Notes: generated by a model not told the origin, from the letters alone. A DNA stretch of 5,859 nucleotides from Methylovirgula sp. (GCA_025356505.1 JANXSV010000128.1:1-5859); one strand, 5' to 3'. Shown: positions 1 through 5,797, numbered from the stretch's first letter. Numbers and translations: made by a program.

Positions 1-1
1 C

Positions 2-238
2 GTCCGGGAATTTAAAGTGTCGCAGGTTGCGTTTCACCCTAAGGCTCTGATCTTGGCCATCGGCTATGAAGATGGCTGGATTATCCTGGTGCGCCTGACT
101 GATGGCTCCGAGATCCTAGCGCGCGCGACACAGAATTCCAAAGACGCGGTGACCGCGCTTAACTGGGATGCTTCAGGGCGGCAGTTGCTATTCGGAACGC
201 AGGATGGGCACGCCGGCGTGCTATCATTGCCAATTTAA
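2..238 (+). CDS. WD40-repeat protein, C-terminal fragment (5' end outside window)
   Basis: The reading frame is open from the left edge (base 2) to a TAA at 236-238, so this is the tail of a longer gene; the GTG at 17 is probably internal. About 78 residues are visible. The end reads as a typical last beta-propeller blade: a V-T-A-L-N-W strand, the turn D-A-S-G, then L-L-F-G-T-Q-D-G and a closing strand G-V-L-S-L-P. An earlier blade is suggested by V-A-F-H-P-K-A and G-Y-E-D-G-W-I-I-L-V. WD40 propellers are protein-interaction scaffolds; no catalytic residues are expected and no partner can be named. The next gene on the same strand starts 50 nt downstream, so the two may be cotranscribed. The fold is fairly sure, the role unknown. 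Confidence 0.8.
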   Translation, partial: VREFKVSQVAFHPKALILAIGYEDGWIILVRLTDGSEILARATQNSKDAVTALNWDASGRQLLFGTQDGHAGVLSLPI

Positions 239-288
239 GTTTGGCCTTTGCGCGGCGTGTCTTTATAAGCCCATTGACGGAGGCTGCC

Positions 289-798
289 ATGTTCCTGCTT
301 CGACGCCTTAGCTTCGCTCTATCCTTGATGATTGCCGCCATTTTCTCCCAATTGCCGGAATATGCCCAGCAATACCGGCAGCGTTTGGGCGGAGCGCTCG
401 ATGAGCTGAATTCCCTTATCGGCACTTTTGATGCTGAAATTGCTGCGCAAAATCTCACGCGCCAGGAGGCGCTTCAGCGCCTATCCGACAATGCCGACAT
501 CCTCGCAAAGCAGCGCGGGCAGGCAATGAGCGAAACCATTGCTCGCGCTGCCCGGCTGGCCGACCAGCAGAGCGAAATGGCGAATGCTGGCAATTTTGGC
601 CGTATCGCAGCCATGAGCCACAATTTCGATCCCGGTGTTGCCAAAAACGCCTACGCCAGTTTTGAGCCGGCGCTGCCGCTGACGTTTGAAGGCGTTACAG
701 CGGCGCTGATCGGCTTTTTTGGCGGTGGCGCTGCGCTGCGCATTTTGGGTTGGCCGATCAGTCGAAGATTGGGCAAGAAAAGCACACTCTCCGCCTGA
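289..798 (+). CDS. DUF2937 family small membrane protein
   Basis: A protein of 169 aa. I chose the ATG at 289 because ACGGAGG (277-283) lies 5 nt upstream; a TTG at 241 in the same frame would add 16 residues but has no ribosome site and abuts the previous stop. Residues 5-20 form a hydrophobic N-terminal helix or signal anchor (L-S-F-A-L-S-L-M-I-A-A-I-F). It is followed by S-Q-L-P-E-Y-A-Q-Q-Y and R-L-G-G-A-L-D-E-L, the part that most recalls DUF2937. Residues 45-110 are polar and helical, probably coiled, and residues 132-154 give a second membrane helix with a glycine run (G-F-F-G-G-G-A-A-L). The tail is basic (R-R-L-G-K-K). Two membrane helices around an exposed helical segment are therefore likely; the function is unknown. 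The stop is only 12 nt from the convergent stop of homospermidine synthase. Confidence 0.8.
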   Translation: MFLLRRLSFALSLMIAAIFSQLPEYAQQYRQRLGGALDELNSLIGTFDAEIAAQNLTRQEALQRLSDNADILAKQRGQAMSETIARAARLADQQSEMANAGNFGRIAAMSHNFDPGVAKNAYASFEPALPLTFEGVTAALIGFFGGGAALRILGWPISRRLGKKSTLSA

Positions 799-810
799 GG
801 CACATGTGCT

Positions 811-2244
811 TCACCGAACCAGAATATTGCGAAACTGCCACGCGTCGCTGGTGTCGATATACTCGGGGAAGAAGCCAGGACGATCTTTGAGCGGCGTCCA
901 GTCCGTATAAACCCCTACAACAGGACCAAGATAAGGCATCTGCACCTGCAGGCAGCGTTTGTAATCCATCTCGTCGGCTTCAACGATTCCGCAATTGGGA
1001 TTTTCCAGCGCCCAAACCATACCCGCCAGCACGGCTGAAGTCACTTGCAGCCCGGTCGCATTCTGGTTTGGAGCGATCCGCCGTGTCTCTTCTACAGAGA
1101 GCTGCGAGCCATACCAATAGGCATTTTTCTTATGGCCGAAGAGCAAAACGCCAAGCTCATCAATACCGTCCAGAATTTCGCTCTCGCCTAGAATATGGTG
1201 CTTTTCCTGCATTTTCGCTGCCTGTCCAAACATTTCGTGCAGGCTAAGCACAGCATCATTGCACGGATGATAGGCGTAATGGCAGGTGGGCCGGTAAACG
1301 GCTTTGCCGGAGGCATCTTTCACAGAATAATAATCAGAGATCGAAATGGATTCGTTATGCGTGACCAAAAAGCCGAACTGCGCCTGCGCTGTCGGCGTCC
1401 AGCTGCGGACACGGGTATTTGCGCCCGGCTGATTGATAAAGATTGCAGCGCCGCAGCCCTGTTTGTGGGTTTGCGCATTCTCCGGCATCCATTTTTCATG
1501 CGTGCCCCAGCCCAGTTCCGCAGGTTGCAGACCCTCAGACAAAAAGCCCTCAACAGACCATGTATTGACAAAAACGCCCTGCGGTTTGGGTGACTTAGCC
1601 CGCTGAGTATCGCGCTCGGCGATGTGGATCCCCTTCACGCCAAGCCGTTGCGCCAAAGCAGCCCACTCAGCTTTGGTTGAGGGTTCAACAGCCGTGTCCC
1701 CGGTGTCGTGGGCAAGATTCACCAGCGCTTGCTTCACAAACCACGAAACCATTCCCGGATTTGCGCCACAGGTGGAGACAGCCGTCGGGCCGCCCTCGCT
1801 GGCGCGCCGCGCTGCGAGCATGCTCTCGCGCAGTGCGTAATTTGTCCGCGCTTCAGGGCCAAGATTTTTGTCAAAATAGAACCCTGTCCAAGGCTCGATA
1901 ACGGTATCAATATACAGTGATCCAATCTCGCGGGTAAGCTCCATAATGGCCACCGAAGAGGTATCAACCGACAGATTGACACAGAAGCCCTGCCCCTTGC
2001 CCGCGGTCAAAAGCGGCGTCAAAACTTCGCGATAATTATCTTTCGTCAGGCCGAGATGCAAAAATCTGATGCCAGCATCATCCAGTATTTTGCGATCCTT
2101 ATCGTTCGGATCGATGACCACGAGGTGCTTTTTATCGAAGGTGAAATGCCGTTCGATAAGCGGTAGCGTACCCTTGCCGATTGAACCAAAGCCGATCATT
2201 ACGATCGCGCCGTCAATATGCCCGTGAACTGGCCAATGCGTCAT
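811..2244 (-). CDS. hss: Homospermidine synthase (EC 2.5.1.44)
   Basis: A full-length cytosolic enzyme of 477 aa, the length of the Blastochloris viridis protein. It uses NAD+ as a prosthetic redox cofactor to join two putrescines (or spermidine and putrescine) into sym-homospermidine. The N-terminal Rossmann motif is visible as M-I-G-F-G-S-I-G-K-G (residues 16-25), with the acidic strand end V-V-I-D-P at 42-46. Later signature stretches are C-V-N-L-S-V-D-T-S-S, C-G-A-N-P-G-M-V-S-W-F (N162), H-I-A-E-R-D-T-Q (E210), V-N-T-W-S-V-E-G (W229), E237 and T-H-N-E-S (H296, E298). W229 and the acidic patch are the substrate-binding residues reported for the B. viridis enzyme, as I recall them. The protein ends I-D-T-S-D-A-W-Q-F-R-N. 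AAGGAA (2251-2256) sits 6 nt before the ATG. A putative dedicated promoter lies upstream, and the putrescine supplier, ornithine decarboxylase, is three genes upstream on the same strand. Confidence 0.97.
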   Translation of the reverse strand: MTHWPVHGHIDGAIVMIGFGSIGKGTLPLIERHFTFDKKHLVVIDPNDKDRKILDDAGIRFLHLGLTKDNYREVLTPLLTAGKGQGFCVNLSVDTSSVAIMELTREIGSLYIDTVIEPWTGFYFDKNLGPEARTNYALRESMLAARRASEGGPTAVSTCGANPGMVSWFVKQALVNLAHDTGDTAVEPSTKAEWAALAQRLGVKGIHIAERDTQRAKSPKPQGVFVNTWSVEGFLSEGLQPAELGWGTHEKWMPENAQTHKQGCGAAIFINQPGANTRVRSWTPTAQAQFGFLVTHNESISISDYYSVKDASGKAVYRPTCHYAYHPCNDAVLSLHEMFGQAAKMQEKHHILGESEILDGIDELGVLLFGHKKNAYWYGSQLSVEETRRIAPNQNATGLQVTSAVLAGMVWALENPNCGIVEADEMDYKRCLQVQMPYLGPVVGVYTDWTPLKDRPGFFPEYIDTSDAWQFRNILVR

Positions 2245-2267
2245 TATAAATTCCTTGTGGTCATGGG

Positions 2268-2279
2268 CGGTTTAAACCG
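2268..2279. promoter_or_regulatory. 12-bp perfect palindrome over the hss -10 box (candidate operator)
   Basis: CGGTTTAAACCG is a perfect 12-bp inverted repeat without a spacer. It contains the proposed -10 hexamer TTTAAA of the hss promoter at its centre. A palindrome in this position is a plausible site for a dimeric repressor, but no regulator is encoded in the window, and part of the symmetry comes from the self-complementary TTTAAA itself. Confidence 0.35.
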
Positions 2280-2299
2280 GCCCCAAGCCTATGAGTCAA
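2271..2299 (-). promoter_or_regulatory. Candidate sigma-70-type promoter of hss
   Basis: On the minus strand TTGACT (2299-2294) is followed after exactly 17 nt by TTTAAA (2276-2271). Transcription would start near 2264, giving a leader of about 20 nt before the hss ATG, with the ribosome site inside it. The -35 matches the consensus at five of six positions and the spacing is ideal. It lies wholly in the 79-nt gap after the AIM24 stop, so hss can be transcribed independently of the upstream genes. Confidence 0.6.
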
Positions 2300-2323
2300 C
2301 CACAGAGCCATGCGCATATGAAA

Positions 2324-3103
2324 CTAAGACGACGAATCGTCGCTTGAGCCGCCAAATAATCCGCCCAGAACGCTGCCTATAGCAGCGGTGCCTGCCATCC
2401 CGCTCATGCTTACGCCACCGCGATCGCCGCCGCCGCTGGGCAGATAGCGGGCGATTTCCTCGGCCAGATTCATGATAGGCATGGATTGCAGCCAGACATG
2501 ACCGGGCCCCGTCAGCGTCGCCAGAAACAATCCCTCGCCGCCGAAAATCACGTTTTTAAAGCCGCGCATCATCTGAATATCAAACTGAACAGAGGGTGTA
2601 AAAACGCCGACATGGCCCGCGTGAACCAGCAGGCGCTCGCCAGGAGCAAGATCTTTCTCAATCAATTCGCCGGACAAATCCAGCCAGACCACGCCCGGCC
2701 CGATTACCTTCTGCAAGATGAAACCGTCGCCGCCAAAAAATCCTGCCCCCAAGCGCTTTTGCCAAGCGAGTTCAAGAGTGACAGACTTTTGCGCACACAG
2801 AAAAGTTTCTTTCCGGCAAATTAACGCCTCTCCGGCTGCCAAATTCCGCGCGATGATGGTGCCGGGAAAGCGCGGCGCAAAGGCAACATGCCCGTTCCCG
2901 CGTGAGATGAAATCCGTCACAAAAAAGCTGCCGCCTGTCAGGCTTCGCTTTAGTCCCGCAAAAAAACCACCCCCCGTATGCGTGTCCATGGTGATTGCGT
3001 CATTCATCCAGCACATGGTGTTGGTCTGGCTGTAGACCGTTTCGCCAACCGCGAGGTCTACAGCCACCGTTTGCACGATGTTGCCGTTAATTTCAAAACG
3101 CAT
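2324..3103 (-). CDS. AIM24 family protein (DUF124 / TIGR00266-like)
   Basis: A protein of 259 aa; the ATG is supported by a strong AAAGGGGG-type ribosome site about 5 nt upstream (around 3109-3117). Residues 1-210 are a beta-rich, glycine-rich domain. Family hallmarks are the early C-W-M-N-D, the G-G-G-F-F-A-G-L-K-R-S-L-T-G-G-S-F-F segment (44-61), and two related repeats: F-F-G-G-D-G-F-I-L...G-P-G-V-V-W-L (122-141) and I-F-G-G-E-G-L-F-L...G-P-G-H-V-W-L (187-205). These match the duplicated barrel of AIM24 proteins. The C-terminal 35 residues are Gly/Ser/Met-rich with a glycine-zipper-like G-S-V-L-G-G-L-F-G-G and an acidic serine end; this tail may be flexible or contact membrane. There is no signal peptide. 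The yeast namesake acts in mitochondrial inner-membrane organisation; the bacterial function is not established. Its place inside a polyamine locus is unexplained. Confidence 0.9.
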   Translation of the reverse strand: MRFEINGNIVQTVAVDLAVGETVYSQTNTMCWMNDAITMDTHTGGGFFAGLKRSLTGGSFFVTDFISRGNGHVAFAPRFPGTIIARNLAAGEALICRKETFLCAQKSVTLELAWQKRLGAGFFGGDGFILQKVIGPGVVWLDLSGELIEKDLAPGERLLVHAGHVGVFTPSVQFDIQMMRGFKNVIFGGEGLFLATLTGPGHVWLQSMPIMNLAEEIARYLPSGGGDRGGVSMSGMAGTAAIGSVLGGLFGGSSDDSSS

Positions 3104-3152
3104 GACGACCCCCTTTAAAAAGTAAGGCTCACGCTAGCTTCAATCAGTGTCA

Positions 3153-3248
3153 AAGAAAAGCCTGAGGTTCACAAAGCCTGACTTCCACAAAGCCTGACTT
3201 CCACAAAGCCCGAGATTCACAAAGCCCGAGGGTCACAAAGGCTGACGT
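3153..3248. repeat. 16-bp tandem repeat array (five units plus one degenerate)
   Basis: Units start at 3169, 3185, 3201, 3217 and 3233, each 16 bp, with a decayed unit at 3153-3168. The plus-strand core is CACAAAGCCYGA followed by four variable bases. Units 1 and 2 differ at one base, units 2/3 and 3/4 at three bases each. The last unit ends exactly at the base before the TAG stop of the acetyltransferase (minus strand, 3251-3249), so the array begins directly after that gene. The period is not a multiple of three and the array is not coding. No inverted repeat occurs within the unit, so it is not a hairpin array or terminator. Most of the 145-nt gap between the acetyltransferase and AIM24 genes consists of this array. 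Confidence 0.9.
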
Positions 3249-3857
3249 CTACGCCGCTTCACGCAATTCCATGCCATGGGCAAGGCGCCCCGTTGGAACA
3301 ACGCGCCCGCGCGCCTGTGACAAAGCGCCTTCAACAAGTTCAAACGCCAAAAAGCGCGCATCTTCAACCGGCCCCGGCAGCTCAAGCGACGTCGCCAAAT
3401 GGCGCTCGAAGCCAAAACGGTTGTAATAGGGCGCATCACCAACAAGTATCACAGCACCGTGCCGCAGCTCTTTTGCACGCGACAGCGCTTTGCGAATCAT
3501 CGCCCCGCCGAGCCCAACGGATTGATGGGACATGGCGACAGCCAACGGCCCGAGCATCAGCGCGCGTGTGACGCCGCGCCCAGAGCCAATCTGGATATCC
3601 CACAAGCGCAACGTCCCCACCAACACACCCTGATCAACGGCGCTAAAAGCCAGCCCGCGGGAGGGTATGCGCCCCTCACGCAAGCGCTCGCAGGTTTTTC
3701 CGAAGCGGCCAGCGCCAAAACTTGCATCCAGCAACGCCTCACGCGCGGCAACGTCGCTCATGCGTTCATCACGCAGGACCAGCGAAGATTGCGCTGCAAA
3801 ATGCGCAACAGGAGAAACATTGCGTGCAAAATCACGCGCGTCAAAATGCATGGTCAT
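3249..3857 (-). CDS. GNAT family N-acetyltransferase (YhbS-like, COG3153 type)
   Basis: A cytosolic acetyl-CoA-dependent acetyltransferase of 202 aa. The ATG at 3857 is chosen because GAGAGGG (3869-3863) lies 5 nt upstream; a GTG at 3890 in frame lacks such a site, and a second ATG follows two codons later. Residues 28-62 are the usual N-terminal helices (A-R-E-A-L-L-D-A-S-F-G, then R-F-G-K-T-C-E-R-L-R). Residues 78-90 form the central strand G-V-L-V-G-T-L-R-L-W. The acetyl-CoA pyrophosphate loop is L-G-P-L-A-V...H-Q-S-V-G-L-G-G-A-M-I (102-121, Q/RxxGxG/A type). V-G-D-A-P-Y-Y-N-R-F-G-F (139-150) is the YhbS-type signature, and the tail is looser. The substrate cannot be read from the sequence. 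Lying between ornithine decarboxylase and homospermidine synthase, it might acetylate a polyamine, but a protein or small-molecule target is equally possible. Confidence 0.88.
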   Translation of the reverse strand: MTMHFDARDFARNVSPVAHFAAQSSLVLRDERMSDVAAREALLDASFGAGRFGKTCERLREGRIPSRGLAFSAVDQGVLVGTLRLWDIQIGSGRGVTRALMLGPLAVAMSHQSVGLGGAMIRKALSRAKELRHGAVILVGDAPYYNRFGFERHLATSLELPGPVEDARFLAFELVEGALSQARGRVVPTGRLAHGMELREAA

Positions 3858-3933
3858 CGAAGCCCTCTCAAGGCGTGACAACCCTCGCACCTAAAACAGG
3901 CCGTTCGGGAACAAAGGGAATTTTGAAGCTCGG

Positions 3934-3957
3934 TTGAGAGCCGAACCCGGCTCTCAA
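3934..3957 (-). terminator. Strong hairpin just after the odc stop (terminator-like, no U-tract)
   Basis: TTGAGAGCC and GGCTCTCAA form a perfect 9-bp stem with a 6-nt loop, starting one base after the decarboxylase TAA. A U-run does not follow on the minus strand (the next bases are CCGAGCTTC), so it is not a classical intrinsic terminator. It may instead protect the mRNA 3' end or attenuate read-through into the acetyltransferase gene. Confidence 0.5.
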
Positions 3958-3958
3958 A

Positions 3959-5101
3959 TTATATGCAGAAAGACTGCAAGGGCGGGAACCCGTTAAACTC
4001 AACCGCCGAATAGGTGGTTGTGTAAGCGCCCGTGCCTTCGATCAACACCTTCGAGCCGATTTCAAGGCTCACCGGCAGCAGATATGGCTCTTTTTCATAG
4101 AGCACATCCACTGAGTCGCATGTCGGACCTGCAATCACGCAAGCTTCCACAGGCCCACCGTCAAATTCGGTGCGGATCGGATAGCGGATCATCTCATCCA
4201 TGGTCTCGGCCAGTCCATTGAACTTGCCGATGTCGAGATAGACCCACTTCACCTTGTCATCGGCTGATTTCTTCGAAATCAGCACGACTTCCGCCTCGAT
4301 AATGCCGGCGTTGCCGACCATGCCGCGTCCTGGCTCAATGATCGTCTCTGGAATACGATTGCCGAAATGCTTGCGCAAAGACCGGAAAATCGCTTGGCCA
4401 TATGCCTTCACTGCCGGGACGTTTTTCAGATATTTGGTCGGAAAACCGCCGCCCAGATTCACCATCTGCAGATTGATACCGCGCTCAGCCAAATCCCGGA
4501 AAATCCCAGCAGATGACGCCAGCGCCGCATCCCACATCCGCGGATTGCGCTGTTGGGACCCGACATGGAACGAAATACCGTAAGCGTTGAGGCCAAGCCG
4601 ATGAGCGTGCTCCAACACTTGCGGGGCCATTTCCGGCGCACAGCCAAACTTACGCGACAAAGGCCATTCAGCGCCCTCGCCATTGCACAAGATACGGCAG
4701 AACACCTTCGAGCCGGGTGCGGCGCGGGCGATCTTTTCAACTTCGGCTTCGCAATCCACCGCAAACAGCCGCACGCCAAGTTCATAAGCCTTGGCGATAT
4801 CACGCTCTTTCTTGATGGTATTGCCGTAGCTCAAGCGGTCGGGAGACACGCCTGTTGCCAGAACCTGGGTGATTTCAACCACGGATGCGGTATCGAAGCA
4901 CGAGCCGAGGCGAGCCAGAAGATCGAGCACCTTCGGGTCAGGGTTAGCCTTTACCGCATAGAACACGCGTGTGTCCGGCAGGGTTTTGGCAAAATTATTG
5001 TAGTTCTCGCGAACCACTTCCAAGTCAACGACCACGCATGGGCCGGTATCGAGGCCTTTGGCGCGTCGGTCACGCAGGAAATCTTGAATACGATCAGTCA
5101 T
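3959..5101 (-). CDS. odc: Ornithine decarboxylase (PLP fold III; possibly lysine/ornithine decarboxylase)
   Basis: A protein of 380 aa that decarboxylates ornithine to putrescine with pyridoxal phosphate, acting as a cytosolic head-to-tail dimer. The ATG at 5101 has AAAGGGG (5116-5110) 8 nt upstream and gives the usual family length; upstream in-frame codons lack a better site and lie in structured leader. Visible motifs: Y-A-V-K-A-N-P (K51, the PLP Schiff-base lysine), F-D-T-A-S at 69-73, F-H-V-G-S-Q (H179, stacks on PLP), L-G-G-G-F-P (216-221) and E-P-G-R-G (256-260) at the phosphate, G-P-T-C-D-S-V-D (C328 and D329, supplied across the dimer interface), and G-T-G-A-Y-T-T (Y360). The specificity loop reads Y-L-D-I-G-K-F-N-G-L-A-E-T. 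The bacterial branch of this family includes dual lysine/ornithine enzymes, so cadaverine formation cannot be excluded. It is first of four same-strand genes and feeds hss. Confidence 0.96.
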   Translation of the reverse strand: MTDRIQDFLRDRRAKGLDTGPCVVVDLEVVRENYNNFAKTLPDTRVFYAVKANPDPKVLDLLARLGSCFDTASVVEITQVLATGVSPDRLSYGNTIKKERDIAKAYELGVRLFAVDCEAEVEKIARAAPGSKVFCRILCNGEGAEWPLSRKFGCAPEMAPQVLEHAHRLGLNAYGISFHVGSQQRNPRMWDAALASSAGIFRDLAERGINLQMVNLGGGFPTKYLKNVPAVKAYGQAIFRSLRKHFGNRIPETIIEPGRGMVGNAGIIEAEVVLISKKSADDKVKWVYLDIGKFNGLAETMDEMIRYPIRTEFDGGPVEACVIAGPTCDSVDVLYEKEPYLLPVSLEIGSKVLIEGTGAYTTTYSAVEFNGFPPLQSFCI

Positions 5102-5161
5102 GGCGGCATCCCCTTTTGTAGCCAGGGCCACACTCTGGCCCGTTCTTCGGGCCGCATGTGG
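5099..5161 (-). promoter_or_regulatory. Start-proximal switch-like region of the odc mRNA
   Basis: Two mutually exclusive folds can be drawn on the minus strand. Fold 1 is a hairpin at 5161-5128: CCACA/UGUGG closing a GGCCCG-AAGAA-CGGGCC stem (6 bp, perfect, 5153-5137), which leaves the ribosome site and AUG free. Fold 2 pairs CAUGCGGC (5158-5151) with GCCGCCAUG (5107-5099), eight base pairs with one bulged C, covering the start codon. Fold 2 also allows an inner GCCAG/CUGGC hairpin (5139-5121). Both need bases 5151-5153 and 5157-5158, so they cannot coexist. The pairings are visible in the sequence; that they control translation is inference. Confidence 0.45.
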
Positions 5162-5574
5162 GAGTGAAAAACTCGTTAGATGACAGTCATGCATTCGTCC
5201 GCGCGTTGGAGACGCGACGCGTAATACATAAACGCCACCAAAGACTGATGTATTCGGCAAGCTCACCATTGAGCAGGCCTAAGCCACCAGCCAGATGCTG
5301 CGCCGTTGGATATGCCTTTGCCGCGAAACACGGTGTTACCCGCGCAAGCGTCACTGGACATAGCCATCGATTGGAAGGAAAATTCCCCCCGCACGCCCGG
5401 CAAGAAAGACAAGCCTCTTCGGTTATCGCGCAGTGGACGCGCAATAGAGACCAAAAAAGCCCGGTCCGTCGTTGCTTTAAGTCGTGTCCCCCATTGGGTG
5501 GGGTTCACCGGTGTAACCTCTGGCTGCCGGTTGTACGGATAAATTCACTGGCCTCTTGTCCAGATCTCTTATCC
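5128..5574 (-). ncRNA. Structured 5' leader of odc, candidate speF RNA motif (RF00518)
   Basis: Reading the minus strand from the proposed promoter to the start codon, hairpins follow one another. They are: 5574-5537 (GGAUAA/UUAUCC around CUGG/CCAG); 5518-5502 or the competing 5503-5489; 5445-5425 (AUUGCGC/GCGCGAU, one G-U pair); a long stem 5365-5308 (GGCUAUGUCC with GGCAUAUCC, enclosing UUGC-GCG/CGC-G-GCAA at 5347-5318); 5279-5256 (GGC-cu-GCUC/GAGC-uu-GCC); 5254-5223 (AAUACAU/AUGUAUU, perfect 7 bp); 5216-5202 (CGCGU/ACGCG); and 5161-5128. The speF motif is a known cis-acting RNA found upstream of ornithine decarboxylase genes in Alphaproteobacteria, and host, gene and position all fit. I could not align this leader to the Rfam model, so the name is an inference. 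It presumably adjusts decarboxylase output to ornithine or polyamine level. The gene-free stretch 5102-5849 consists of this leader, its promoter region and the start of a divergent gene. Confidence 0.65.
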
Positions 5575-5616
5575 CCGACACACGACCACAGGCACGTGCG
5601 AAATTGGGCAAGGGAA

Positions 5617-5645
5617 CAAATAAGGTTTTTCACGTCATACGCAAG
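5617..5645 (-). promoter_or_regulatory. Candidate promoter of the odc leader transcript
   Basis: On the minus strand CTTGCG (5645-5640) is followed after 17 nt by TATTTG (5622-5617), a moderate match to the CTTGAC/TATAAT-like pattern of Alphaproteobacteria. Transcription would start near 5610, just ahead of the first leader hairpin at 5574, leaving about 510 nt untranslated. The fit to the start of the structured region supports it; the hexamers alone are not strong. Confidence 0.35.
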
Positions 5646-5662
5646 CGGTTTCTTGCGCCGAT

Positions 5663-5678
5663 AGTTTATTTTTAAACT
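5663..5678. promoter_or_regulatory. AT-rich inverted repeat upstream of the odc promoter
   Basis: AGTTTA-TTTT-TAAACT is a perfect 6-bp inverted repeat with a 4-nt spacer, between the proposed odc promoter and the divergent gene at the right edge. It could be a regulator-binding site or simply AT-rich upstream DNA; no regulator is visible. Confidence 0.25.
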
Positions 5679-5797
5679 GTCATGTTTTGGACGTTTTTTT
5701 GTGAGGTTTTACACACAGTTCTGGCGATCTGACACCCGACTAAAAAAGCGTAAAATCCGCGTGCGCTATCCAAGTTTCGGATTGGCGCTTGCAATTT

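Noticed and set aside
1195..1593. Plus-strand ORF of 132 codons inside hss
   Set aside because: It is antisense to a well-conserved enzyme and has no family resemblance; a shadow frame.
3125..3160. AIM24 promoter from a perfect TTGACA on the minus strand (3155-3150)
   Set aside because: No acceptable -10 box lies 16-18 nt downstream, so the -35 match alone is insufficient.
3153..3248. CRISPR array
   Set aside because: The unit is only 16 bp with no spacer of unique sequence, so it is a simple tandem repeat.
3399..3878. Plus-strand ORF of 159 codons inside the acetyltransferase gene
   Set aside because: Shadow of the GNAT frame, with an Arg/Gln/His-rich product and no start signals.
5102..5269. 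N-terminal extension of ornithine decarboxylase to an upstream start
   Set aside because: The family starts close to the ATG at 5101, which has a strong ribosome site; the extension merely translates the leader hairpins.
5158..5664. Plus-strand ORF of 168 codons across the odc leader
   Set aside because: The composition (many Arg, His, Cys, Ser, Pro) matches no family I know, there is no good ribosome site, and it is antisense to the hairpin-rich leader.
5741..5763. Intrinsic terminator from GCG/CGC plus a T-run on the minus strand
   Set aside because: The stem is only 3 bp and there is no minus-strand gene upstream within the window for it to end.
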